A stretch of DNA of 64,000 nucleotides from Paracoccus laeviglucosivorans (GTDB taxonomy: Bacteria > Pseudomonadota > Alphaproteobacteria > Rhodobacterales > Rhodobacteraceae), in contig NZ_FXTK01000017.1 in assembly GCF_900182695.1 (NCBI RefSeq), forward strand, positions 33,130 to 97,129, read 5' to 3'. The notes under the pieces are model-generated. The model worked only from the letters and a program-made list of their open reading frames with translations. It was not told the DNA's origin and made no database searches. Positions 35,591-43,888 of the stretch are shown in pieces. Position 1 is the first letter of the stretch. Each line of letters starts with the position of its first letter. The translations under genes and the position numbers were made by a program.

Positions 35591-36966
35591 GCCGACAGCC
35601 CCATGCGGCGGGCCATTGCCGCCGGATCGGGCAACGCGCGGGTGCCCTGCCCCGCCAGCCCGAATTCAGCCAGCCAGCGGGCAAATTCCGGCGCGGGACG
35701 CAACCCCGTCACCTCGCGGAGATAGGTGATATCTTCAAAGGCAAGGCTTTGATAACCCAGCATCACGTCATCGGCCCCCGGCACCGTGATCACAAAGCTG
35801 ACGCCCGCCTGCGCCAGCAGCGTGGCAAGGTTGTCCATGTCGTCCTGATCGGCCTCGACGTGGTTCGTGTAGCAGACATCCACGCCCATCGGCAGGCCAA
35901 GCAGCTTGCCGCAGAAATGATCTTCCAGCCCGGCGCGGGTGATCTGCTTGCCGTCATACAGGTATTCTGGCCCGATGAATCCCACGACCGTATTGACCAG
36001 CAACGGATGAAAAGCGCGGGCCACGGCATAGGCCCGCACCTCCAGCGTCTGTTGATCGACGCCGTGATGCGCGTCCGAAGACAGCGCCGCCCCCTGCCCG
36101 GTTTCGAAATACATGCAGTTCTGTCCAACCGTGCCCCGCGCGGCGGCCAGCCCCGCATCATAGGCTTCGGCCAGAATATCCAGCGAGACGCCGAAGCCGT
36201 CATTCGCGGCCTGCGTCCCGGCGACCGACTGAAAGATCAGGTCCACGGGCGCGCCGCGTTCCAGCAGGGTCAGGGCGTTCGTCACATGGGTCAGCACGCA
36301 GCTTTGCGTGGGAATCGCAAAGGTCTGGCGCATGTCGTCCAGCGCGACCAGCAGCGAATGGCAGTTCGCGATATTGTCCGAGGCAGGGTTGATCCCGATG
36401 ACCGCATCGCCCGCGCCCTGTAAAAGCCCGTCCAGCACGGATACCGCGATGCCACGCGGATCGTCTGCCGGATGGTTGGGCTGCAGCCGCGTGGCCAAAG
36501 TGCCCCGTCCGCCGATGGTATTGCGGAATGCGGTGATCACCTCGACCTTGCGGGCGACGCGGATCAGGTCCTGATTGCGCATCAGCTTGCTGACCGCCGC
36601 GACCATCTCGGGGGTCAGGCCCGGCGCCAGCTTTGCAAGCGATGCCGCATCGGCGGCAGGCGACAACAACCAGTCGCGCAATTCCCCGACCGTCATCGAG
36701 GCGACAGCCGCAAACGCCGCCCTGTCGTGGCCGTCGATGATCAGCCGAGTCACCTCGTCGGTTTCATAAGGGACCAGCGCGTTGTTCAGGAATTCGGCCA
36801 GCGGCAGGTCCATCAGAACCCGCCGCGCGGCCACCCGCTGCAGCGCGGATTCAGCAGCGATTCCGGCCAATTGATCGCCCGACCGCTCGGGCGAGGCGGC
36901 GGCCATCACCGCAACCAGATCATCGAACCGAAAGCTTTCGCCACGGGCTGTCGCGCGGTAAGTCAT
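35587..36966 (-). CDS. eutB: Ethanolamine ammonia-lyase heavy chain
   Basis: A 459-residue catalytic subunit, standard length. Visible family segments are INPASDNIANCHSLLVALDD, CMYFETGQGAALSSDAHHG (with the active-site Glu) and GLPMGVDVCYTNHVEADQDD. The frame is open upstream to 37104, but the ATG at 36966 gives the usual MTYRATARGESFRFDDLVAV start and shares one base with the preceding gene's stop (TGATG). Cytosolic; needs coenzyme B12, whose synthesis is not encoded here. Confidence 0.96.
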   Translation of the reverse strand: MTYRATARGESFRFDDLVAVMAAASPERSGDQLAGIAAESALQRVAARRVLMDLPLAEFLNNALVPYETDEVTRLIIDGHDRAAFAAVASMTVGELRDWLLSPAADAASLAKLAPGLTPEMVAAVSKLMRNQDLIRVARKVEVITAFRNTIGGRGTLATRLQPNHPADDPRGIAVSVLDGLLQGAGDAVIGINPASDNIANCHSLLVALDDMRQTFAIPTQSCVLTHVTNALTLLERGAPVDLIFQSVAGTQAANDGFGVSLDILAEAYDAGLAAARGTVGQNCMYFETGQGAALSSDAHHGVDQQTLEVRAYAVARAFHPLLVNTVVGFIGPEYLYDGKQITRAGLEDHFCGKLLGLPMGVDVCYTNHVEADQDDMDNLATLLAQAGVSFVITVPGADDVMLGYQSLAFEDITYLREVTGLRPAPEFARWLAEFGLAGQGTRALPDPAAMARRMGLSA

Positions 36967-37910
36967 CAAAGCGCCTTCAGTTGCGCGGGCCAATCGGGAT
37001 CGCCGGTGATCTGGCGAAAGCGCATAAGCTTCCACATGCCGTATTTGTGGAAATCGAAATCCAGCCGCGAAACGCGCAACTGCACCATCGACCACAGCGC
37101 CCATTTCACATCCGCCAGCGCCTTGTGCACCGTAACGCGGGCCACAAGATCGCGCGGGGCGCTGCCGAAATATTCTTCGATCAGTTCCATTTCCTGCGCG
37201 GGCGTAAAGAACATCTCGCCGAACCAGATGCCCAGATCATAGCAACGGTCATTCATCGAGCTGTATTCGTAATCGATCAGCATGATCGACCCGTCCGGCC
37301 CGATCATGAAATTGCCGGGCATCGGATCGTTGAAGCAGGGAACCAGATCCATGCCAGCCGCCATCAGGGCCTCGCGCGCCATCGTCTCATTCAGCATGAC
37401 CCAATCATGGTGCCGAAAACGCGGCGCGTCCAGCGTGGCGCATTGCGCGGCATGTTCGTCGATCATGTCGAATACGGTCTTTGTCAGCCCCAGCGCGGGA
37501 AGCCCATGCATCCGGCGATAGGCCGCGATTGCCGCGACGCGCTTGTCCAGCGACGCGAAATCGCTGTGGGTAGACGGGCGGTGCGCAGGCAGGAAATCGT
37601 TGATCTCGACCCCGCGATGGGCCAGATCGTCATGCACGCGCGGTCCCAGCCCCGCCGCCGCCGCCTTTTGCGAGGCGTCAAGCGCGGCCCGGCGGTCGAT
37701 GAACATTTCGGTCCCCTGCCCCGGCACCTTGACGAACCAGTCACCCGTGCCGTCGGTCGCCTGCACACGCCAGTTTTCGTTCGAAATCCCGCCCGAGACG
37801 GGGCCATAGACCATACCCCTGCCGCCCCGAAACAGCGGCGCGTCGCGGATGACCTGCTCGATCGTTTCTTCCAGCGGGTGGGCTGCCGCACCGATGGGTT
37901 TCATCATCAT
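36966..37910 (-). CDS. Choline/ethanolamine kinase-like phosphotransferase
   Basis: A 314-residue APH/ChoK-fold kinase: the N-lobe has VSGGISNENWRVQATDGTGD and WFVKVPGQGTEMFIDRRAAL, and the C-lobe LIDYEYSSMNDRCYDLGIWF carries the metal-binding Asp. The catalytic-loop motif, usually with HxD, reads PCFNDPMPGNFM, so His is Phe while catalytic Asp and the Asn remain. It would phosphorylate the hydroxyl of an amino alcohol. The ATG at 37910 overlaps the upstream kinase stop; a longer frame to 38057 lies in that gene. Cotranscribed with eutB. Confidence 0.87.
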   Translation of the reverse strand: MMMKPIGAAAHPLEETIEQVIRDAPLFRGGRGMVYGPVSGGISNENWRVQATDGTGDWFVKVPGQGTEMFIDRRAALDASQKAAAAGLGPRVHDDLAHRGVEINDFLPAHRPSTHSDFASLDKRVAAIAAYRRMHGLPALGLTKTVFDMIDEHAAQCATLDAPRFRHHDWVMLNETMAREALMAAGMDLVPCFNDPMPGNFMIGPDGSIMLIDYEYSSMNDRCYDLGIWFGEMFFTPAQEMELIEEYFGSAPRDLVARVTVHKALADVKWALWSMVQLRVSRLDFDFHKYGMWKLMRFRQITGDPDWPAQLKAL

Positions 37911-38848
37911 GCTGCAATCCTTTCGCGGCTCAGGCGGATCAGCTGTTCGAAATCCGGGTGGTTCAGCACCAGACGCAGGCGCATCAGCCGCCATTCGCCA
38001 TATTTCAGCCATTCGACATTGCGGCGGACAGAGACAAGGGCCAGCCGCCGCGCCCAAAATGCGTGCAGCATGTCGTCAACCGCCGACCATAGCCGGGCGC
38101 GGGCAAAGGCTGCCTGATCGAAATGCCCCCAATAGACGCTAAAGGCCGCGTGCATGTCCTGCGGGAAATCCGTCGCCTCGGCCAGCAGACAGCCCACATC
38201 GTAAAGCGGGTCGTTCATGCCGGCGCGGTCGAAATCGACCAGCATCACTTGCCGATCAGGCCCCAGCATCAGGTTCGAGGCCGAGCCGTCATTGCGGCAC
38301 GGTGCCAGTGCGGCATCGTCCAGCATGGGTTCCAGCAAGCCGATCACCCGACGCAGCCAGATGCTATCTTCGGGCAAAACCTGCAGCGCCGCCAAGGCTT
38401 CGATCTGCGCATCGATCGCAGCGAACGGATCAAAGCGATGCGTCAAAGGCGCCGTTTCATGCAACTGCCGCAAAGCCAGTATCGCGTCGGGCAATGCCGC
38501 TTGCAGGCTGTATTGCGTGGCCGTGCGCCAACCTTGCGTCAAGCCCTGCATGGCTATGCTGCCAAGCCCGGAATCGGACCAGATGACACGCGGTGCGACA
38601 CCTGCCGCACCGGCCTGCGTTGCAAGTTGCATCGCGGCGGGCAGATCGAACCCGTCCCGCATTTCGGGATGCATCCGCTTCAGAAAGACCGGCCCGTCCG
38701 GCGTTTCGACCAGAACCGAGCGGCTTTCCAATGCCTTGTAGCTGGGCGAGGCAAGGGGCGACGGTCCGGGTTCAAAAGGCAGCCCGCCAAGTCCCGCCGC
38801 CGCCATTGCCTGCGCCATATCGACATCTTCGGTCAGCGCCGTCATCAC
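37907..38848 (-). CDS. Second phosphotransferase, choline kinase-like
   Basis: A 313-residue APH/ChoK-fold protein. N-lobe: SVLVETPDGPVFLKRMHPEM with the ATP-site Lys. Catalytic loop: PCRNDGSASNLMLGPDRQV, again with a non-His residue two positions before the Asp. Metal motif: VMLVDFDRAGMNDPLYDVGC. It shares an end section (EWLKYGEWRLMRLRLVLNHP) with its neighbour's FHKYGMWKLMRFRQITGDP, so the two arose by duplication and may work as a pair. It overlaps the M20 hydrolase gene (start 38848, hydrolase stop 38845). Confidence 0.85.
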   Translation of the reverse strand: MMTALTEDVDMAQAMAAAGLGGLPFEPGPSPLASPSYKALESRSVLVETPDGPVFLKRMHPEMRDGFDLPAAMQLATQAGAAGVAPRVIWSDSGLGSIAMQGLTQGWRTATQYSLQAALPDAILALRQLHETAPLTHRFDPFAAIDAQIEALAALQVLPEDSIWLRRVIGLLEPMLDDAALAPCRNDGSASNLMLGPDRQVMLVDFDRAGMNDPLYDVGCLLAEATDFPQDMHAAFSVYWGHFDQAAFARARLWSAVDDMLHAFWARRLALVSVRRNVEWLKYGEWRLMRLRLVLNHPDFEQLIRLSRERIAA

Positions 38849-40116
38849 GCGCGATCCAGATTGCCGCCCGCCGCGTCGATGCGTCGGATCATCTCGACCA
38901 GCACGTCGCCACCTGCGGCCAGGTCTTCGGGGCTGGTATATTCGTCATTGCGGTGAATGACCCCCCCGACCGAGGGCACTGCGACAACGATCGAGGGCAC
39001 GACCGCATTCACCGCCACCGCATCATGGCCGCCGATGGTATCCAGCCGCATCCGGGCATAGCCGAAGTCATCGGCGATCTTTTCCGTCAGCGCCACCAGC
39101 CGGGGATCGAACTTGCCCGCATCTCGCCGGTCGATCGACATGATCTGCGCGCTTGTGGCCGCTTTGGCGGCCAGCCCCGGCAGGGCCTCGCGCAGCCTGG
39201 TTTCGGACCATTCAAGCATCACGGGTTCGGGTGCGCGCAATTCGACAAAAAGCACGGCCTTTCCCGGCACGATATTGGGCGAGTTGGGCGACACATCGAC
39301 CCGCGCGACCGAGGTGAACAGCGTATCTGCCGCCGTATCAGCCAGCTCGCGGACAAAGGCGATGATATAGGCCGCGCCCAGCACGGCGTCTTTGCGATCT
39401 TCCATGGGCGTGGGGCCGGTATGGTTCTGTTCGCCCGTCACCTCGATACGAACCTTCAGCGCGCCCCAGTGACGCAGGAATGGTGCGATACGGGTGCCTG
39501 CCCGCTCCATCTTGGCATCGCCTTCGATATGGATTTCCAGATACAGATCGGGACGCGGCGCGGGATCGCTGCCCTTGTAGCCGATGCGGACCAGTTCCTC
39601 GGCCACGGACTTGCCGTCGCGGTCGCGCCGCTCAAGCGCCCAGTCCAGATCGACCGCCCCGGCAAAGACCGATGATCCCAGCAGGCTGGGCTGGAACCGC
39701 GCGCCTTCCTCATTCATCCAGTCTGCGATGACATAGTTGCAGCGCGGGGTGATGCCCTGCTCGGCCGCGTCGCGGCGGAAGCTTTCGATGGCGGCCAGCG
39801 CCGCTACGACGCCATAAGTGCCGTCAAAGCGCCCGCCCTTTGGCTGGCTGTCCAGATGCGAACCGATCATCACCAAAGGCGCATCCGGCCCTGCCAGATC
39901 AATGCGCCCGAACAGGTTGCCGATTTCATCGACAAGGACGCGATAGCCCCGGTCGCGCATCTGCCCGGAAAACCAGTCGCGCGCCGCCTTATGCGCATCG
40001 GTCAGCGCGGGCCGGTCGATACCACCATCGCCGGTCGAGCCGAATTCGGAAATCCTGTCCATCAGCGCGCCCAGCAGATCAGCGTCGATGCGGGTCAGCG
40101 AAAGGGTGTCAGACAT
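38845..40116 (-). CDS. M20-family Zn hydrolase, N-carbamoylase/allantoate amidohydrolase type
   Basis: A 423-residue enzyme of the hydantoinase/carbamoylase group. Metal ligands and substrate loop lie in VMIGSHLDSQPKGGRFDGTY, WMNEEGARFQPSLLGSSVFA and LYLEIHIEGDAKMERAGT. The dimerisation domain has GEQNHTGPTPMEDRKDAVLG. The usual HIEQG reads HIEGD, which may alter specificity. These enzymes cut N-carbamoyl or N-acyl amide bonds. Between a peptide-type importer and amino-alcohol kinases, it may free the amino alcohol from an amide conjugate. ATG 40116 overlaps the ATPase gene by 8 bases. Confidence 0.88.
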   Translation of the reverse strand: MSDTLSLTRIDADLLGALMDRISEFGSTGDGGIDRPALTDAHKAARDWFSGQMRDRGYRVLVDEIGNLFGRIDLAGPDAPLVMIGSHLDSQPKGGRFDGTYGVVAALAAIESFRRDAAEQGITPRCNYVIADWMNEEGARFQPSLLGSSVFAGAVDLDWALERRDRDGKSVAEELVRIGYKGSDPAPRPDLYLEIHIEGDAKMERAGTRIAPFLRHWGALKVRIEVTGEQNHTGPTPMEDRKDAVLGAAYIIAFVRELADTAADTLFTSVARVDVSPNSPNIVPGKAVLFVELRAPEPVMLEWSETRLREALPGLAAKAATSAQIMSIDRRDAGKFDPRLVALTEKIADDFGYARMRLDTIGGHDAVAVNAVVPSIVVAVPSVGGVIHRNDEYTSPEDLAAGGDVLVEMIRRIDAAGGNLDRA

Positions 40117-41929
40117 GCGTGGCCTCATTGGTCGGATTCAGGAAACAGGCGGCGAGCGCCTGACCGCCGCGCGACAGCAATGCCGGGTTCTGGCTGCGGC
40201 AACGGTCGAAAGCCTGCGGGCAACGGCTGGCAAAGGCGCAGCCGGGCGGCAGGTCGATCGGACTGGGTGGCTCGCCCTCCAGCAGGCAGTCTTCGGGACG
40301 ATAGCGGCGCAGCTCCAGCGTCGGGGCTGCGGACAAAAGCGCGCGGGTATAGGGATGGCCGGGGTCAAAGAACAGCCGGTCATTCGGCGCGACCTCGACC
40401 GCTTCGCCCAGATACATCACGGCGATGCGCGAACAGACCTGCCGCACCATGGTCAGGTCGTGGCTGATAAAGATATAGGTAAAGCCGTGCTGCGCCTGCA
40501 GCCGCTCGAACAGGTCCAGAAGCTTGCCCTGTTCCGTCTGATCCAGCGCGGACAGGGTTTCATCCATGATCAGCAGGCTAGGTTCCAAAATCATGGCGCG
40601 GGCCACGTTCAGGCGCTGGCGCTGCCCGGCCGACAGCCCTGTCGGCAGGCTTTCATACAGGCCGGGATGCAGGCCCACTTCGGACATCACCGCCCGCGCC
40701 CGGTCCCGCCGCTCGGCGCGGTTGCCGATGCGGTGGATCTTCAGCGGCTCCTCAAGGATTGCGCCGATGGGCGATTGCGGCGGCAGCGAGCCATAGGGGT
40801 CTTGCAGCACAAGCTGAAACTCGCGCCGCAATTCCCGCAGGCGTCTGGCCGAGGCCGCGCCGACATCTTCGCCCTGAAACAGGATCTGCCCGCCATCGGG
40901 ACGCTCAAGCCCGGTCAGCAGCCGCATCAACGAAGATTTGCCGCAGCCGGATTCGCCCACGATGCCGAAATTGTCCCCGGCAAAGACATCGAAATCGACG
41001 TGACGGACGGCCTGCACCAGCGCCTTGCCGGATTTGCCGCGCGTTTCATAAGCCTTTGAAACCCCTCGGACGGACATGATCGGCTTTTCGGTCGCCGCAG
41101 GGCGACGGCGTTGCGGACCTTCCTGCCAAAGCGTCGGCAATTCAGCGATCAGCGCGCTGGTATAGGCGTGCTGGGGCGCGGCTGTCAGCCGATCGGGCGT
41201 CTGGCGTTCCACCACCCGCCCCTTGTTCAGCACCATCACCTCATCCGAGGCGTCGCAGGCCACTGGCAGCGATGAGCAGATGAACAGGATCGCGGTGGAA
41301 AATTCACTGTTCAGCTCACGCATAAGCTTCAGGATCTGGGCGGCGACGGTCACATCCAAAGGCTGGGTGATGTTGTCGGCAATCAGCAGCGCCGGGTCCG
41401 AAATCAGCGCATCGACGATCATCGCGCGCTGCATCATCCCGCCGGAATACTGGAACGGATATTCGTGAAAACGCCGTTCAGCAGCCGGGATGCGCACCGC
41501 TTGAAGCAGCCGGATCGCCTTGGCCTTGGCGTCAGAGGCGGAAATATCGGGACGCACGGCGCGCAGCTTTTCGACCAGTTGCGCACCGACCGTCATGGTC
41601 GGGTCCAGCGCCCCCGCAGGATTGCCACCGACATAGGCGATCTCGCGGCCCGCAAGGCCGCGGGCATAGGCGCGATCCGCCAGCAGGTCACGGCCCTTGA
41701 ACAGAACCTGTCCGGCGGTGACGCGCAGGGGGGCCGCGATCCAGCTTGCCAGCGTGCGCGCCAGCACCGTCTTGCCCGAGCCGCTTTCACCGATCACCGA
41801 CAGGATCTGGCGTGGTTTCAGATCGAACCCGATGCCTTCAAGGATTTGACGCGGGCCGTCGGGGCCGTCGGCAACCACCGACAGACCGCGCACGGAAAGC
41901 AGCGTGGTTTCGGATGCGGTGTCCAGCAT
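40109..41929 (-). CDS. Dipeptide-type ABC transporter ATPase, fused DppD-DppF with a degenerate first domain
   Basis: A 606-residue protein with two nucleotide-binding domains. Domain 1: Walker A GESGSGKT is normal, but the Q-loop reads YVGGNPAGALDP, the signature YSGGMMQRAMI, Walker B LLIADNITQPLDVTVAAQIL (catalytic Glu is Asn) and the H-loop FICSSLPVACD (His is Ser). Domain 2 is close to canonical: GESGCGKS, VLQDPYGSL, LSAGQRQRLNVARA, LLIMDETLSALDQ, ISHDLTMV, plus the C-terminal Cys-rich PPGCAFASRCPQAFDRC motif. It likely has one working ATP site. ATG 41929 follows GAGGGGCC; a frame to 41962 overlaps the permease. Confidence 0.92.
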   Translation of the reverse strand: MLDTASETTLLSVRGLSVVADGPDGPRQILEGIGFDLKPRQILSVIGESGSGKTVLARTLASWIAAPLRVTAGQVLFKGRDLLADRAYARGLAGREIAYVGGNPAGALDPTMTVGAQLVEKLRAVRPDISASDAKAKAIRLLQAVRIPAAERRFHEYPFQYSGGMMQRAMIVDALISDPALLIADNITQPLDVTVAAQILKLMRELNSEFSTAILFICSSLPVACDASDEVMVLNKGRVVERQTPDRLTAAPQHAYTSALIAELPTLWQEGPQRRRPAATEKPIMSVRGVSKAYETRGKSGKALVQAVRHVDFDVFAGDNFGIVGESGCGKSSLMRLLTGLERPDGGQILFQGEDVGAASARRLRELRREFQLVLQDPYGSLPPQSPIGAILEEPLKIHRIGNRAERRDRARAVMSEVGLHPGLYESLPTGLSAGQRQRLNVARAMILEPSLLIMDETLSALDQTEQGKLLDLFERLQAQHGFTYIFISHDLTMVRQVCSRIAVMYLGEAVEVAPNDRLFFDPGHPYTRALLSAAPTLELRRYRPEDCLLEGEPPSPIDLPPGCAFASRCPQAFDRCRSQNPALLSRGGQALAACFLNPTNEATHV

Positions 41930-41930
41930 C

Positions 41931-42842
41931 TCAGGCCCCTCCGTAGATGGCGTTGCGGGCACGTTCCAGACTGGCGCCCATCAGGTTGATCGAGGTCAGG
42001 ACCAGCACCAGAAACACACCGGGCATGGTGGCGATCCACCAGGCGTTCATCAGGTATTTCCGCCCATCCGAGATGATGTTGCCGAATGTCGGCGTCGGCG
42101 GCTGCACCCCCAGCCCCAGAAAGCCCAGAACGGATTCGAAGATCATCATTCGGGCAATATCCAGGACGGCAACAAAGGCCATGGGCGGCAGCACAAGCGG
42201 CAGCAGCAGCGTGAACATGATGCGCCAGTCCGTGGCGCCAAGCACCATGGCACCGCGCACATATTCCTTTTTGCGCTCGGCCATGACGGTCGAACGCATC
42301 ACGCGGGCATAGACCGGCCAGCCCGCAAGCCCCAGGACCAGAATGATCGACGGGATCGTGGGGCGCGACACACCCAGAATGGTGATGGCAAGGATGATCA
42401 TCGGGATCGAAAGCTGCGCATCGGTCAGCCGCATCAGCACCGTGTCGATGCGCCCGCCGAAATAGCCGGCAAAAAGCCCGATCAGCGCCCCGACCAGCAG
42501 CATGAGAACCGTGGTGGAAACACCGATCAGCAGCGAATAGCGCAGCCCGACAAGCGCCCGGACCAGCATGTCGCGGCCAAGCTGGTCGGTGCCCAGCGGA
42601 TGGGCCCAGGTCCACCCCTCGCCCATGAAGACGGGCGGGGTCAGCTTGGCCTTGATGTTCATCTTGGTCGGATCAATCCCCGACAGCTGCGGATAAAGCA
42701 GCGCGGCGGCAATCAGCAGCGTCAGCACGATCAGACCGATGCGGAACTCGACCGAGGCGAAAGCCTGTTGCCAGATCCGGGTCGAGACCTTGCGTTCACG
42801 CGCGATCTCGGGCGGGGCAGAGGTAATATCCATGCTGCTCAT
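41931..42842 (-). CDS. Dipeptide-type ABC transporter permease (DppC-like)
   Basis: A 303-residue inner-membrane permease with the DppC layout: N-terminal segment, GTDQLGRDMLVRALVGLRYS, then GALIGLFAGYFGGRIDTVLM and the EAA region YVRGAMVLGATDWRIMFTLL. LGFLGLGVQPPTPTFGNII is the diagnostic C-terminal motif. Start ATG 42842 shares one base with the upstream permease stop (a TTG at 42845 also opens the frame). One-base gap to the ATPase. Confidence 0.92.
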   Translation of the reverse strand: MSSMDITSAPPEIARERKVSTRIWQQAFASVEFRIGLIVLTLLIAAALLYPQLSGIDPTKMNIKAKLTPPVFMGEGWTWAHPLGTDQLGRDMLVRALVGLRYSLLIGVSTTVLMLLVGALIGLFAGYFGGRIDTVLMRLTDAQLSIPMIILAITILGVSRPTIPSIILVLGLAGWPVYARVMRSTVMAERKKEYVRGAMVLGATDWRIMFTLLLPLVLPPMAFVAVLDIARMMIFESVLGFLGLGVQPPTPTFGNIISDGRKYLMNAWWIATMPGVFLVLVLTSINLMGASLERARNAIYGGA

Positions 42843-43822
42843 CAATATTCCAGCCTTGGGTCGATGGCCGTCGCGATCAGATCGACGGCGATGTTGATCA
42901 GGACAAAGGCGGCGGCGGTCACGATGGCGATGCCCTGAATCAGCGGGAAATCGCGCTGCATCACAGCATTGATCGTCAGAAGGCCAAGGCCGGGATAGTC
43001 AAAGATGAATTCGATCACCAGGACGCCGCCCAGAAGCATCGAGAACTGCACACCCAGCAGATTGAGCAGCGGCACTGACGAATTTTTCAGCGCATGACGA
43101 AAGACGATCTGGTTGCGGGTCAGTCCGCGCACCCCGGCAATATCAATGAAATTCTGCCGCATGACCCCTGCGACCGATACGGTCAGCGTGCGGATGACAA
43201 AGGGCGCGATTTCGATGGCCAGCACCAATGCAGGCAGGATCGTGTAAGCAAACCCCTGATAGCCGATGGCAGGCATAAGCTGCAGTTTCACCGACAGGAT
43301 CAACGCCAGCACGATCCCCAGCCAGAAATTCGGCAGGCTGACGAACAGCGATGACAGATAAAGCGCCATGCGATCCGGCCAACCGCCCGGACGAAGCCCG
43401 CCCCAGACCCCGATGGGTACGGCAATGATCAGCGCAAAGACCATTGCCAACAGCGCAAGTTGCAGCGTCATCGGCGCAGTTTCGGCGATTAGCGTCAGCA
43501 CTTCGGCACGTTCGCTGCGCGTCGTGTCATCGAAACTCGCGCCGCCCACGGCCGCGCCATTTGCCGGGCGCACAAAGGACTGACCCAGATCGCCCTGCAT
43601 GACGCCGCCCATATAGCGACCGAATTGCTGCCATATCGGATCGCGCAGGCCCATGTCGGTGGCGATCTGTTCGATCAGCGCCTCGGGGGCCATGCCGCCG
43701 GCCATGAGGCGCACCGGATCACCGGGCACGACACGCAGCAGTGTGAAAATCAGCGCCGAGACCAGAAAGACGATGATCGCCCCCTGAAACAACCGACGCG
43801 CTAGGAATCGAAGGATGAACAT
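42842..43822 (-). CDS. Dipeptide-type ABC transporter permease (DppB-like)
   Basis: A 326-residue inner-membrane permease: LRVVPGDPVRLMAGGMAPEA near the N terminus, YPGLGLLTINAVMQRDFPLI at the C terminus and the EAA-like VRGLTRNQIVFRHALKNSSV, all typical of DppB. It forms the channel with the DppC-like partner. About six membrane segments. It starts 66 bases after the binding-protein stop. Confidence 0.93.
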   Translation of the reverse strand: MFILRFLARRLFQGAIIVFLVSALIFTLLRVVPGDPVRLMAGGMAPEALIEQIATDMGLRDPIWQQFGRYMGGVMQGDLGQSFVRPANGAAVGGASFDDTTRSERAEVLTLIAETAPMTLQLALLAMVFALIIAVPIGVWGGLRPGGWPDRMALYLSSLFVSLPNFWLGIVLALILSVKLQLMPAIGYQGFAYTILPALVLAIEIAPFVIRTLTVSVAGVMRQNFIDIAGVRGLTRNQIVFRHALKNSSVPLLNLLGVQFSMLLGGVLVIEFIFDYPGLGLLTINAVMQRDFPLIQGIAIVTAAAFVLINIAVDLIATAIDPRLEY

Positions 43823-43888
43823 CTGCGGCTCCGCAAAGCGTGGCGACAGGCCGGGGCCCCCGTATCACGGGCCCCGGCTGGACAGGCA

